Assembly: GCA_002633005.1 (NCBI GenBank)
Contig: NMRA01000094.1
Coordinates: 24,208 to 88,207, forward strand
Length of the DNA stretch: 64,000 bases
Reading direction: 5' to 3'
From: Phoronis australis
Taxonomy: Eukaryota > Phoronida > Phoronidae
The notes beneath the pieces are model-generated. The model did no database searches. It was not told the DNA's origin and worked only from the letters and a program-made list of their open reading frames with translations. Positions 43,863 through 56,939 of this stretch are shown here, piece by piece. How positions within the stretch are numbered: the stretch's first letter is position 1; every line of letters begins with the position of its first letter. The position numbers and the translations under genes were made by a program.

Positions 43863-46800
43863 GAAAGGTTGAACTTGAAGAGTCCATTAACGCGTGTGTT
43901 CTCATAGGCAAACCCCTGTGAGAACTGTTCAGTGCCTCCTAGAGCTAACGTAAGCCGATAGTCACGAGGGATCATTCCAGTCAATGGAAACCTGCAGAAG
44001 AGTATATGCGATGAATAATAGAAACAAAAAACGACACCTTTAAGTCTTTCAGACAAGAGTGAAGAGAACTCAACCCAGTCCTATCCAAATTAAAAAAGTC
44101 GTCGTTCACTCGTTAACTGAGAGCGAGCAAAACCGGTTAGAAAACGAACCAGTGTGTACCACTATGCTCGACCAGAGTTCATTAAGCTTCTTGGCACATA
44201 ACAATTACACCCAGCTCTACCACAATCAACATACTTCAAGCAGTGTTACTGTTAGTGTTAGCTGTCCGTTTTCCTCATATTTTAGACAATGTTTTATTGC
44301 CTCAGCACATTGAAATCTTGAGACACCTAGTGGAGACTACATGAACTATAGTTTTCCTTTTCTTTCCGGAGAGGGAGCGGACTGGGTGGCCATCCAGGTT
44401 CTCCGTGAAAGAGCAGGGCCGTAGGAAGCGGGGTGGCCGGGGACGGGGGGAGGAGGTGGCTCGTGCTCCCCCAAAAAATTTCACGCGTCATTGTTAAACC
44501 GAGGCAACCGGCATAAGCGTGGGGCCGGGGACAGTCGAGAAAAGGAAAACCAGCCAAGAGTGCGAAACACGCCAAGCGGGAAAATTCAAGAGAACATCTA
44601 ACAACTCTGTATCAGTGCATGTTTTACCTTTTGAGGACCCTGGCGGGGACATTGTTGTTAGGGTCTCAGCACAGGTCGTCTAAAGGCACTTGAAAACGTA
44701 CACGTAATCATATTTGCCTGGAAAAATCGAAAAAATTGCATGGCTAAAGCGACTAGAAAATTTGCAGAGCCTACTAATTTACTAAATGGATTTTTAAATT
44801 CAATAAGTCAATTTTGTGAAAGCAAACCTATATTTTTCCAGAGGCCCCTCTCTGGCAAGGGATAATGGAGACAACTTTCGCTTTATGTTTTTCCTCCTCA
44901 GTCGAAATTGTACTCACTGATTTGAGAAAAATTGATGACCACTGGCAGTCGGACAGACAACATCAATTGCTGCGCATTTCCTGATTTTTGAAAATATATA
45001 TATTTTTATATTTAGGGGCCCTGCCATTAAAGGAGGCCATTGATTACACTCAAGTGACCACCATTTTGTTTTTTATTGACAAATTCTTAAGGGGCCACTC
45101 GATCAGAAAGAGGGCCCAATGTTGGAATCGATTACCTCTATTTTCCTGTTTTTATGAAATCATGAAACCGGCTTTCATGTGAAAGAAATACAAGGCAATT
45201 GAACGCCATCGAAAGGATGGAATTTTGAAGAACGTGAAGCCCACTACTTGTGAATTACACACCATTTCCGGTGGTTAAAAATAATGTTATTGTTTCCCAT
45301 ATCACAAGAATAGCCTAGTATCTCTTTTGAAGATGGTTACTATGAGTTGTTTGTAAGGAATTCCCACATGTAGAAAACAATGCTGTCTATGCTACTATTT
45401 CTGATAACCGTGTACATGTCGAAAGGGGGTACTCAAAAAACTCTCGCAATCATAAACAAAGATTTTTTTGTAAGTGGAGATCAAGTTTACCTCGTGAACA
45501 GTTACGGGTACCTCTGAAATACACCTTAATACGAATGCCCCATCTCCCATGTTGCCCCGGTTACCAGTGTTAAAAATGTGCGAGCATGCCTGCGAAAATT
45601 GCTTATAACATTCCGTATCGATAAACAAATTCGTTGATTTCTGATTTAGTTGTTTACGTATCTAAGAAAATGGATAGATTCATAGATGATCTTTAACAAT
45701 TAGAAGCTAATCTTGAAAAAATTGATAATGTTTCAGTGAATTTAGTTGCAGCCTGAAGTTGGAAAAACACTATAATCCGATCCCCAAATAGTGAAGTATA
45801 CTTAGACGATTTTTGCTTATAAATAACTCTCAAAGATATTGATGAAATTCGGAATCACGAACCATAGATAGAAAAAAGTTTTAAAATTCCTTAAATAAAT
45901 AAAATTAAACTCATTACCCGCGCAGAATCTTAGTTATCCACAGGAACCGAACTCCAAACGTTGAAGTCGTACATTTTTGAGACACTCATTTTCCCCGCAA
46001 ACCAGAAACTGAACTGCCGGTCGTGTTTCAACGAAGGGTTTTGAAACAGCCCCAAAAGCACTATACCAGGGACCTCGGGACCTCACCTTTTCAGAAAACT
46101 TCATAGAATGACCAAAATAAAACAAAATATTCCCGAAACTGGATCGCAATAAAACCAATCTTGACGTTAGAGCCAGCGCAGACGGATAGGTACGAGCTAT
46201 GCTGCTTGTCTCAAGTGAATCATAGCTGACCTGACCAGCGACTGGCTTTAGTTCATCGGGAATTACTTGAGGCAGCTCCTCGCTACCCGTCAGTGCACTG
46301 GTCCTAGGCCCATTCTTACTCTCCGTGTTAGTTCACGGTTACTCAACTCTTGATGGTTGTATCCCCGGGATTGACCCCCACCGAGGGCGGACGTGGGGCA
46401 GAGGTGATGGCGAGGAGGGGGGTAGTTTGGCGAAGTCTCAATGGTTTGTGCCCCCCCCCAATAATTTTTGTCTTCCTACGGACCCGAAGAGTGCCAGAGT
46501 TCAATGTGAACTGATCTGTTAGAACATGCCAGTATAGTCCTTATGTAATACATGTAGAGGTACGTTCTAAAAATCGAGTAGATCGAAACTAAGCCGGAGT
46601 AGCATTAAACAATGACTCCGGGTTGCCAGTAAATAATGTCTCATCAATGGATCATTTTTTACTATTAAGAAATTACCCCGGGAATTTTAGTTTTCACGGA
46701 GTCTAAATTTAATGTAAAGAATTTTCGACTCTTGAAAAAAATGACCCCACTTCCGTGAAAACTTCTCCGGTCATTGATTCAACGGTTTCTCCGCAATAGG

Positions 46801-46989
46801 GGGTTAATTGGGACAAGCAGACATGATACCCGCAATGTTCTATACGTGGATGTTTATGTCTGGGAGTGACCTCGGGGGATGTACATGGGTTAGGGTTGTG
46901 GTTAGCTGGTCCCCGACAGCTGTTGGCCTGTGCGATCGATTTCTAAACAGAAATGTCTCCGGAGACCCAATCGACGACGCGGTGCGTAT
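43863..46989. other. Non-coding stretch with MITE ends
   Basis: CAGGGCCGTAGGAAG at 44413-44427 and its inverse (CTTCCTACGGACCC) at 46472-46485 are probably terminal motifs of one MITE family with G-rich interiors. No gene recognised; short open frames have no known domains. Confidence 0.4.
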
Positions 46990-47430
46990 AGGTGATTTGC
47001 ATCAGTGAGAGGAGAATAATTCTACGCTTCTTACCTTTTCTGTATAGTGCAATTAGGCAGAGAAAGTAACGGCGTGCAGGCCAAGAACTTCGGGAGCTGG
47101 GATGGTCTCCTCGCGAGCAAAGAATATTATGTCCGTGACTCAGGGAAAATGTGGTGCTGTCTAAGTTGGGTCGGGGAAATTTGAATCCGTGAGAGGGTCA
47201 AGCGTGCATGAGAGAAGAATTTTAAATTTCTATGCTGAGCGGCGCGCGGCCTTATATAAGAAGTGGCAGGAGGGAAAGGAATGATTTGAAATAATGTGTG
47301 GTGACGGGGCTGATCTCTTTGCGACCAAATAATTACACACGTGATTATACTACATAACGCCTAAAAGTACCTGGTGTTAGATCGAGAAACTTCAGATCTG
47401 TGAGAGAGGAATTTATGTACGCTGGCAATC
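46990..47430. repeat. Very degenerate tandem repeat, about 190-210 bp x 2-3
   Basis: CAGTGAGAGGAGAATAATTC (46994), CCGTGAGAGGGTCAAGC (about 47186) and CTGTGAGAGAGGAATTT (about 47397) sit in similar surroundings. Confidence 0.4.
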
Positions 47431-48013
47431 CCGAAAGATGCACAGTAAAGGATCGTCTCATGCGGGGGTCTGTGTTATTTGCTTTTTATGCTCGGAATAT
47501 GTCCCGAAAATAATAGGTGCGTCGCAAGCTCCGTTTCCAGAGATACAAAGGAGACCGTGTATAGGCGATATAAGGTCATTTATTATGACTGATAAGGTAT
47601 AGAAATATGAATGTACAAATAACATAAAGATAAAATAATAATCTCTGGAAAGATGGGCAATAAAAAGCGCCAGCACTCGGGTAAGAGGAACTACCCAAAG
47701 TAGAGGGTGGTAGAGGGTGGGAAAAATGAAGAGAGATTAGCTCGAACCTATAAGTGCTGCAAAGCGAAGTACAGATGGCTTAATCTTAGTAAAAACAGGT
47801 CATGGGGTCACTTTTTAAAGTAGTTCACATTAAACTTAGACCCATTAAAAAGCGACCTGTGTCATTTTCAAGGTGAAAAAGTGACCCGGGGTGATTTTTA
47901 ATGCTACTGACACCAGCCTTCACAGAGAGCCCGTCCGAGTTCCGTCAGCTGCGCGGCCCTCAGACATGCCTTGCCAACCCGTAGTTATCGTCGAGGGCTC
48001 AGATAACTTTTGA

Positions 48014-48556
48014 GTGAAAACGGTACACTCAAAACCACCAAGCCCAAATAAGTTAGTCGGACTTATCTGCCACTTTGGTTCTCATATTAATCCCGTTTAC
48101 CCGGCGTTCCAACCAGTGTATTCATCAACGAAATTTACTCGGCCCTCGTTAAAAAACGTCCCGTTGACATCCATGTCAAGTTTTCTTGCAAACCAGCAGC
48201 CCAAAACACTTAACATGTACGAACGTATAGTATATCAACTACTGAAGACTGACTTAAAGTGCACCCCAAAATGCCCGGATATCAGAAAAATGAAGGATGA
48301 CAGTCCCCAGAAATGTGTTGTTTATTGGCCATTTGTGTCGAAAGAGTTAGTTAAATTACGAGCAATCGATGTCACACCGACTACGGAATGTCGAAGGACA
48401 CCCCACAATCGAGCGAGCACATTCGAAATTACACGGCTCAAAAACAATGGCATGCCATTGGTCACTCACACAGGCTCTTGGTTCGTTGAGACAACAGCAA
48501 ACATCTCGCCGCCAGAATATAAAGCGAGATTACATACATACACAGCATACACATAA
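48014..48556 (+). other. Long open frame, unrecognised
   Basis: 180 codons from a GTG; the first ATG with a long run is 48173 (about 127 codons). Composition is protein-like (KCTPKCPDIRKMKDDSPQ), but I know no family with it, see no signal or membrane segment, and find no splice partner. Could be a fragment or chance. Confidence 0.2.
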
Positions 48557-49019
48557 ACTTTAATATATATGCACGATACTGCTGTACAATACCCTGCCCA
48601 TCATGCTCAAGCGGCACTACATGTTATCAGATGGTGTCAGTGATTATGCAATTAATGATACCGCTAAGAAATATAAATTTAGCAAGGTTGTCTAAAAAGC
48701 CATTTTGTTAGCGGAATCAAGTTTTCTATAACAAACTTAATTTTATCGGATTTCGCAGTAAGCATTTTTTGTTATTTTTCCCCAAGAACTAACATTTATT
48801 ACAACAATAACAACATAGTACAAAGACAGGAATCCCCAATGACACATAACACCCACACACACGCACACATTTCACCGAACGAGAACTTAATTTCACAAAC
48901 CAAAAACACCAAATGTAATTTTCTCATCTGTAGTTTCTTTTTAAAGAGGAAAAAAACAGACCACCTTTGGAGAAATATGTCTCCTAATCCATTTTTACAA
49001 TAACTATAAAATAAATTTC

Positions 49020-49440
49020 TCATTCTTTTTTGAAAGGTGTTATAGATGAAGGCTTTACTTCCAGCTTTCTACAGTATATATGGTTTTTGGCCAAAATAAC
49101 GATAAGATTCAACAGTTCATTCGCTTTTCCAATTTTACCAAATATAACAGTTTGAAAATCTATAGATATATCGACATTTTTGAGTGAATATAATATTCAG
49201 CTATTCTTTTCCAAAAAGGCTTTAACAAAAGTGCAACCCCAAAATAAATGTTCTAAACTTCCAGGTTCATTCCTACAAAAGGTACATCGATCAGTTGGAG
49301 AAATACTAATTCGCATCAAAAAGTTGTTTGTTGCTAAAATTCTATGAACAATCATCTCATTTGAAACCATCTGAGTATAACATTTGAAGAGCAAGAACAG
49401 AATTTTCAAAACAACTTCCATTCGGGCATTAATCTTGCAA
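49020..49440 (-). pseudogene. LINE ORF2 C-terminal fragment
   Basis: Minus strand. The first part gives KCYTQMVSNEMIVHRILATN and CTFCRNEPGSLEHLFWGCTF, the C-x2-C...H...C zinc-binding region that follows the reverse transcriptase in non-LTR retrotransposons. After TGA at 49199-49197 the same frame continues FQTVIFGKIGKANELLNLIV and HIYCRKLEV, the usual C-terminal block, to a stop near 49020. No reverse-transcriptase core is present, so this is a 5'-truncated dead copy. It is followed by its 3' tail to about 48790. Confidence 0.82.
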
Positions 49441-50514
49441 AACCAAAATTATTTTCTAGTCCTTTTGGTTTTTGAAACGAAGTCGTCAGAAAAATATCAT
49501 ATATATCACGCGTGCCTTTTGAATTTTTTTTGCCAAAATTTGCCAGAGTTGTGGGATAACTGGTTGAGCCACTTTTGCACTTGAAAACGATTTCACAGTA
49601 AGTATTGTCAATATCGGCCTGTTCGAGTGTCTAGGATGTTCGTTTATTATGCAGTAAATATGTAAAAGAATCATTAGACCCCATCGGACACTGGTCACAA
49701 ACTAGCTGATGCCTGCGCCAAACTGAAGCTGACTGTCAGTTTCTTCTTCCCTTCTCTTCTTAATTCTTCCGGTTTCAACAAACAAACGAAGTACCGATCC
49801 TTATATGTTGGCGCATGATTGTTAGTGATAAATTTGAACTGTGCGTAATTGTTAAGTGAAATAACAACAAAATGATGTGCGGGTTAGTGCCAAGATAAAA
49901 ACAATTTTATTTTTAATTGAGTAAGGTTGATGTTAGAGACGAGAAACGTCGTTAGAACCAGTGTAGTGCTTTCGATGTGACTAAAAAGTCAGTTTTTAGC
50001 CTAAGTTTGTCTTACGTGAACTTGGAATCCTACTTCATGTCAAGATTAAGCGCAAATGAGTGCCCCTCTGTGCGCCAAAGGTACTAACAAAACCGTGACT
50101 TTGAAGTTTCAATCAATGTGAGGCATAATTCACCACAAAGCTTCCGGCGATGAAGCTCCTATTGAAGCTTGCGTCTCTATACTGGCCAGCTAGAGATGGT
50201 GGTCACTGTCTACTAATCCGCTACATATTTATAGATAAACTGGCTCATTTAGTAAACATGTGAATAGTACCTGCCTTTTCCTTTACCTGTGATGCTCAAC
50301 TCATCATCAAGTTCGTCATCTGTATCAAGTCCGTGAGAAGGCGATGATAAATCGCTGTTGTGAAGAGGCCCATTAATTGACCCGAACGTGTTGTGTGTGT
50401 GGCTGTCAGTGTCATACCGACCAGACGAACTTCATAGTGCGCCGGGACGAAGTTGCTTGATTAACTTCTGCTAAAACTTTCGTGTTCCCCATTACAAGTC
50501 TTGCTAATAAGGAA
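49441..50514. other. Non-coding stretch, nothing firm
   Basis: 49441-49500 is probably further LINE sequence with stops (SDDFVSKTKRTRK). About 50090-50190 is a diverged relative of the MITE at 40701-40950. Confidence 0.45.
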
Positions 50515-50668
50515 CAGTGGTGGATTTAGAGGGGGGCCAAGGGGGCAATGCCCCCCTAAAATTCTCCCAGATTCCATTGGGCAGTTCGGGGATGCGAATG
50601 TCTGCCGGGCAAAATCCTGTCTAAAACTCTGCCCTGCCCCCCAACTCAAAATCCTGGATCCGCCCTTG
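50515..50668 (-). mobile_element. hAT-like MITE, minus orientation
   Basis: On the minus strand it starts CAAGGGCGGATCCAGG and ends CTCTAAATCCACCACTG. Interior matches 14357-14511 and 53390-53538. GGAA abuts the left edge and AGGAA the right, possibly a decayed target duplication. Confidence 0.87.
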
Positions 50669-52320
50669 AGGAAGACCGTTCTTCCATAGTTTTTACAATA
50701 CAATGTCATTGAAACTTGTTTGAACTGGAAGTGTGATCATTAATAACACCGCAATCTTAATCAGATACGCCCCCCATTGGGGGACTTCGATATTAAACTG
50801 ATTTTTTGAAACGGGGCGAAATGTCAGGGGCATGCTCCGCCTTTGCCACGAGTTGGCCTGGTATTTCAGAACCTCCAGCATAGGCCCACTCCCCTCTGCG
50901 GAGTAATAATGAAACAAAGAATAATCGAAAACTAGCACTACGCTAAAAGTTGTGCCTCCTTTCATCCTTGATGGTAAGTAATTAGAAATGTGATGAACAC
51001 TTATGAGCCGCTTAAATTGCAAGTAGTTAATAGCAAAATCAAACTTAATTCGTAAAGTAAGTAAAATGTTTATTTTACATTGGTGCAGGAGAATACAAAA
51101 CAAGAAAAACATGAGCACAAGTGCTAGTCACCGATAACTGATGTATATAAACAAAGATGCAGCAAATGAGATTTGAACAATGAAACATATACAATGACAG
51201 TGATATCTTACTTTATTCTTCAAAGGCCATAATTACATGAAGTGCATTTCTGATAGGTAGGCCTACATTCCCGTTTCAAAAAAATTGACAGTCTACTGCT
51301 GAAAGTGACATCAGCACAGCCGCTAACATTGTTCGTCAACTGAACCGGTGCCATAGTACAACTCCCTGTTATTTAACTGATTTTGTCCCATAAGTTGTCG
51401 TATATGCCCGAAAAAAGCTATTTGGTTTTGACCTGCGAGAAACTATCAAAACGAATTAAAGAAATAATGACAACTCAACACTTTCCTCAGGCAACAAACC
51501 CGTTAAAGGGGTTCAACACAGTTTCAATTTATCGTTATTTTTTTTCTAAAAATTCATAGTTTTTAGTTTTTGTCTACCACAAATTTGCAAAAAAAATTGA
51601 TGGCGAGTAAATTAACTTCTGTTGTAACGCTCACTACTTACAATTTTTGTACGAGTTTCTGAAAAAAACTCTAATTAAATTAATGATTTAGCAAAACTAC
51701 TTAATTTCGTTGTACGATGCCAGTTTCATATATTAACTGCTTTATGTTTATTTCCCAGTTTACTGACTTCAGTCTTACGTCGGCATGGTCTTAATCTTTG
51801 TGTACCTCAGTCATTTAATGATTACGAGGGGAATGTATTTAATTGTTTTTTTCGAAAACATGCTGGCATCTGTACGCCTGAAGACGCCACGAGCTTGCAC
51901 GTAACGGATTTTGACACGTTCCAAACGAACTGTCTGCAAGTATTGTACCAATAAAAGATTATGTGGTATTCTATAATGCACCTATTAAAAGTTTTAATTT
52001 TATAACATGTTCGTGAAGACGCGGGGGGTCCGGGCACGTGCGGGTGTCTTAAAGTGTAATTTGCAAGGTCCAAGTATGATAAATTGCAATAATATCTTCA
52101 AGGTATTGCTATTTGGATGTATTTTATTCAAATCATCGTATTATTGTATCTTTAGGTATTTTAAAAAAGCGAAAATAAGAAAATACGCGAAAAGTTGACC
52201 TTTGACACCGTGACATGGTGTTGGGAACACAAACCAGATCATATCCCACAATGCAGTTCACTGCTATTATATCACAGTACACGAAGAACAAAGGCCGTTC
52301 AACCTTGGCGTGTTTTAGCC
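50669..52320. other. Non-coding stretch, nothing recognised
   Basis: A minus-strand open frame at 50693-51118 has no recognisable domain. No repeats or RNA genes seen. Confidence 0.45.
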
Positions 52321-53353
52321 ATGGTGCATCGGTGTGTGTGTGCTAAGTATTTTAACACCACCCAGGTGGAAGGCATGAGCCCATTTAAATTCTAAAAAGA
52401 CAAGCATCTGGCTGCGTAATGGCAGGTTTTCGTGTGCTCTGCTCGTCTTTTGAAAATGACTGTGGAGTCAGCCATCTGTCGGAGCCGAAATATGCTCCGA
52501 CCATTTTGAGGACGGCTGCTTTGACGACAAACACATCATGAAGGTTGAAGCTGGTCTTATAAAAAGGTAAGTTACCTTGAGAATTTTGATGTCTAATAAT
52601 TCATGACGCTTTCGCAGTGCCTGAACAATAACAAACTTTTTTCACAATCACCGTAGTTCTCAAGTGTTTAAAATCTGTAGTTTTTCCTTGAAAGATTTAG
52701 TTATAAATGGATCGGTAAAACTAAAAGCCACAACAAATAAAGCTGATTCTCAAAAGATGCATGTATTTTGAAAAGAATGCAGACTATGAATAAAGTAAAA
52801 CATGATGGTAACTCAATTCCAAGGTTTTGATTATTAAAGTAGTCTGTTTAAAAAAAAAACAGGATTAAAATCTAGTTTTGGCATTTGCTTGAAGGTTATA
52901 AAACAAGGCGAAAACTTGTAATTAGATATCATCGTGTTTTACTTTAATCATGGACAACTCAGGATTCAAAATGTTTTTTTTTACTTTTGAATTGCCGATG
53001 TTGTGCTTTTCAGAGTATGTAAATTAAAAGAGAACACCTTCCACTTAGTGCGGAACAAAAGAGAAGCTGGAGATCTTGAAATTCGCTTAGAAATTGATGC
53101 CCCTCCAATGCCGACTGCTGGTGCTCCAGATGTGTCCAAGGAGGATGCCGTGGCACAGATAAATTCAGACTTGGTGCTTTGTCAATGGACAGCACTGGAA
53201 TTTCTTTCCGTCACATATTTAACAGTCACTACCAATGTTTTAGATCAAATTTTTGATAGTGGTACAGAAAGCAATGTCAGAGTGTTTATAGTACCAGTAG
53301 TGGAAATTGTGAAAAGCTTTTGTGTGTGGTATTTGGCTGTCCCATTTGTATAG
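52321..53353 (+). pseudogene. THAP-domain gene remnant with a preserved intron
   Basis: ATG at 52321 opens MVHRCVCAKYFNTTQVEGMS, PFKF, then TAA (52393-52395) where THAP domains have Pro, then KDKHLAA, TAA (52417-52419), W. The second half is in the next frame: GAEICSDHFEDGCFDDKHIM and KVEAGLIKR, with CSDHFE as the conserved C-x2-H block. The exon ends AAAAG before GTAAGT at 52567. The next exon starts after CTTTTCAG (53014) and completes AGA in matching phase: VCKLKENTFHLVRNKREAGD, acidic and Pro-rich, open to TAG at 53353. Two nonsense codons and a frameshift inactivate the DNA-binding domain, although the splice junction looks intact. Not the same copy as 22125-22909. Confidence 0.72.
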
Positions 53354-53389
53354 ATAAACCCAGTGATATACTATGTTCTTATATTGGAA

Positions 53390-53538
53390 CTGGTGGCAGA
53401 TTTAGAGGGGAGCCATGCCCCCCCTAAAATTCTCCCAGATTCCATTTGACTGTTTGGGGGTGCGAATGTCTGACGGGCAAAATCCTGGCTAATACCGTGC
53501 CCTGGCCCCCCTAACTCAAAATCCTGGATCCGCACCTG
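53390..53538 (-). mobile_element. hAT-like MITE, minus orientation
   Basis: 149 bp. Minus strand starts CAGGTGCGGATCCAGG and ends TAAATCTGCCACCAG; interior as 50515-50668. TTGGAA precedes the left edge and GGAAAC follows the right terminal CT. Confidence 0.87.
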
Positions 53539-55973
53539 GAAACAATTCAATGGTTCTTCAATACAATGACTACAAATATTGCGGCATAGCTTTTTAAGTA
53601 TATTTGATTTGCACTAAACTATTGCTGTCCCATACAGTGGGTCGGTAAAGGAAGTCTTTCTTAAGTGGGGGTGAAAAGGTACTTGTTTGGGTCGTCAGTC
53701 TTTTCGTGCGACAATCTCATCTAAATTGTACACAGAATAATCACTTGCACAGAATTCGAACATTGTCTTGGGAATTTTTGAGTGAGTGGTATAAGCACTC
53801 CCTCCAGATTTCCCAATTCTTACTCATGTGCATACTTTTCGTGTTTTCACACCATGTGATAGACATCTAAAGCTATTGCATACTGGAGCTTTTGGGTTGA
53901 GATTCAGTGGTTGCTGTGTCGTGTTATTTGATTTCTCATTCAATTACAGTAGAACTCGCTAAGTTGTATCCAGTGAGACTGAGATATTTCATCAAAGTTA
54001 GAGTTATTTGGAGGCGTTACTGCGGAGTTTTTGCTAACCTTTCTAAAGTTCCCACTGAAGCGCTACCAATTTAGAGAGTTCTACTGTATAAGAAGAGGGC
54101 AGAAGATTCAGTCTCGACTTCCGACCATGGCCCAGATTCAAAACTTTTAATTTTTTTATGTAACAGCCATACTGTTCAATGTGTTCGCTTCAAGCACACA
54201 AACTGGGCTCCAGTGAGACAAATTCCTCTGTTTACCTAGGTAAACCATAAGTTTAACTGATGTTGAGTTTAGAGGTTTATTGTGTAGTCCTAGTTAAATT
54301 ACACTTGTCGTGACCATGTTATCATAAGTAACCAGATTGATGAGCATCAATAAATGCTGCTCGCTGTGTCAATTATTTACCATTCTGAAGAAGCCTACTT
54401 CAATTTCATGCCGCTGAGGTTGCACTGCGATTGCATTCGTTTATTACGATGTTTGATCTTTCTATGGAATTTGTCACTACAACTTTTTGCAACTCGTTTG
54501 AATTACATAAAACTAGTCCCCGAGTCACAAGTTTTTATAACAGAATACATAGGTCATGTGGAGGAGTTGGCATTCCAGGGCTAAGACAACTGTTGATATT
54601 CTATAAATGGGTGAAACTTTTAAGAAAATCCTTGGAACTCAAAGTCTTCCTCATTTCCTGGCGGAGGGTAGAAAGCTCTGATGCAGGCTACTGCGCATGC
54701 TGGAATGACAACACGGACTGTTCGTCCTAAGTGACTGTGTACCCATCTTATGAACTGTCTGTAGGCCACGTGTCAAATCCTTTTATCTGTCATAGCCATC
54801 AGGATATTGGCTTTTGTACTGCAACCATGCAGTCTCCAAAACACCACGATTGATGTATACAGGTTTAAACCCCCATGCTCCACAATACATTTTTTCTTCT
54901 GTGTTAGTTGTCACGCTTCTTTTCTTCATCAAGTTTTGCAACAACCTTGTCAACCTCTTGGCAACATACTCTTTCTTCAACTAGGGAGGTTGTCTGACAG
55001 TTGCCCCTGGTGCACCTGCAAGATGTGTCAACAATAATACATTATTTCAGTAAACATCAAAATTTCGAAATGAAAAATTTACCAAGAGTGCCTCTACCAA
55101 ATTGAGGGGTCTACATACGACTTCAGTTTTCAGGAAAAATGGTTGGAACATCACAACCTATTTATTTTTTGTACAAATTGATCATATATAGTAAAGATAT
55201 TTACTTTTCATACAAATGAATAGTGTTACACCCAAGGCAGTGGTAGATCATGCCCTGGGGATATAGTTAAGTAATGGACATTAGTTGTTTGATTTTTAGT
55301 AGTTGGTAGTTGCCCTGATTCATTGATGGAGGGGACTGTTTTGTATGTAGTCGTGAGACCTGTTCTCCCAATCTGAATCCTATCGGCACCCACATACCAT
55401 TAATCAAACTAGACAATGCCAATGGGGCAAACCAACTTGAAAAGCAGTGTTGCCACTCAAAGGGTCGCCCATATTCTAAATATTTCAGTATACATTAAAA
55501 CTTCTTGATATGCTATATGGGCAATCACCAATCCAATGGTATGCTCTCTTTACCAGGCGGTTCCTACCCAAGTCGACTCGTAACCAAGCCATGTACCATA
55601 TTTCATTTATAAATAATGGCAACATTGAGTCAATGTACATCGACATGAAATGGTTGTTTCCATTTCAAGCATCGCCTTACAAAATAAAACTGTTTTGGCA
55701 TATGTGTAGATTGATATAGGTCCGAGTTGACTTGAGTACGAAAATGAAATGACTTGTTCTATAACCTACAGAATTATGCCCTCCCCCAGCACCAAAGTGA
55801 GAAAGTCTAAATTATAAAATTGCAATTCTTTCATCCTCTCCTTTACAATTCACAGTCGATTATTCCAAAGTGGTTCTCATTCATTCCCTTGCATACATTT
55901 ATTCACTCACTAGTAACACCCCGCTCAGTCTCGGAGAAGTAAGAGACAATTTTGTTCAATGCTCAATTGCATG
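53539..55973. other. Non-coding stretch with weak coding-like patches
   Basis: Plus strand, about 54500-54640, gives FYNRIHRSCGGVGIPGL, faintly like the GGLGIPSL region of some non-LTR retroelements. Minus strand, 54980-54783, gives EEKMYCGAWGFKPVYINRGV and QYPDGYDR-stop, which looks like real protein but belongs to no family I can name. Neither has a supported gene model. Confidence 0.3.
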
Positions 55974-56036
55974 CCAGTGAAACCCAGGATTCGAACCTGA
56001 GTCTCACGAGCTCACACCACTGAGCCACACTGTCTA
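55974..56036 (-). repeat. tRNA-derived SINE or tRNA-like remnant
   Basis: Minus strand: CAGTGTGGCTCAGTGG (A box TGGCTCAGTGG), D-stem GCTC/GAGC, then CAGGTTCGAATCCTG (perfect B box and T-stem) and TTTCACTG pairing with CAGTG. Only about ten bases separate D-arm and T-arm, so there is no anticodon arm and it cannot be a normal tRNA. Confidence 0.6.
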
Positions 56037-56264
56037 CAAATAATCAGAGACCTAACACATTTTGAGTGATTTGCTATAATGCAAAAAAATCCCAGTTTTA
56101 TCGCTGAAACTGGTATTTATCCACGGCTGAAACACGATTCACCAATGGGGATATGGGCGCCTGGGACTGACTGGTAAAGCAAATACTTTTGAATTAAAAA
56201 AGACCAAGTTATAATTCGCGGTTGTAGGATACATATTGATAATATTCTTACCAATAACTAACAT

Positions 56265-56580
56265 CTAATCGCAACTCCTGCGCACCTTCAGCCTGTTGAC
56301 GTTCACAGGACGAACCCGCTGGGATTGAGTCTTCGGCAACCAGAGAAAGGGTCGTGAAAGGGCCGGGTCGAGGGAGAACTGCTCCACTACAGAAAAGCTG
56401 GGAACACATATTGTTCCTCTGAGATCTGTCACCTCCACCTCCACGTCCGAAAGGTGGGAATCATCTGAAAAGTCCACCTGTCCGCCCCTGTATCGTTCAA
56501 AGTATTCCTCATCTACGCTGCTGTACTCACTTGCAAACACACTGCTTCCTTTGTGTTCCCCAACACCACGTCACAGACGT
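56265..56580 (-). other. Acidic open frame, possible exon of an unknown gene
   Basis: Minus strand, GC-richer than its flanks. Encodes YSSVDEEYFERYRGGQVDFS and DDSHLSDVEVEV, ending VRRSCD-stop at 56265. No in-frame ATG, so it would need an upstream exon. A donor-like GCAAGTGAGT lies near its start. No family recognised; might be a degenerate transposon-derived exon. Confidence 0.25.
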
Positions 56581-56939
56581 GTAACGAACGAAAATGACGC
56601 CGTTTCTATTCTCCGTTACAACGATGGCGTTACAACACCACGGCACTAAATATGTAAATAACTTTCTATAGCGGTTTACAATTCGGCTAATGTTAAGAAT
56701 ATAACAATGATAATTATAAACTAGAATTTAGACCATATTGTTGTTCAGATTGGTTTGGACCTTGCAATTTCCTCTTTAAGTGGCCTCAACATCATGACCT
56801 CTAGTGGACTACCGCAACTGGTACAGCACAGTGAGCGTAAAGAGGTTCCATTTCAGCCACTGAATTGCACCTTTCAAACAACTAGCTAGACATGAATTTT
56901 AAAAAAACATTCAAGTGTAAGTAACTTAAAGTTACATTT

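Noticed and set aside
46866-46900. GGGTTAGGGTTGTGG as telomere-like sequence
   Set aside because: Only two imperfect TTAGGG-like units; no array.
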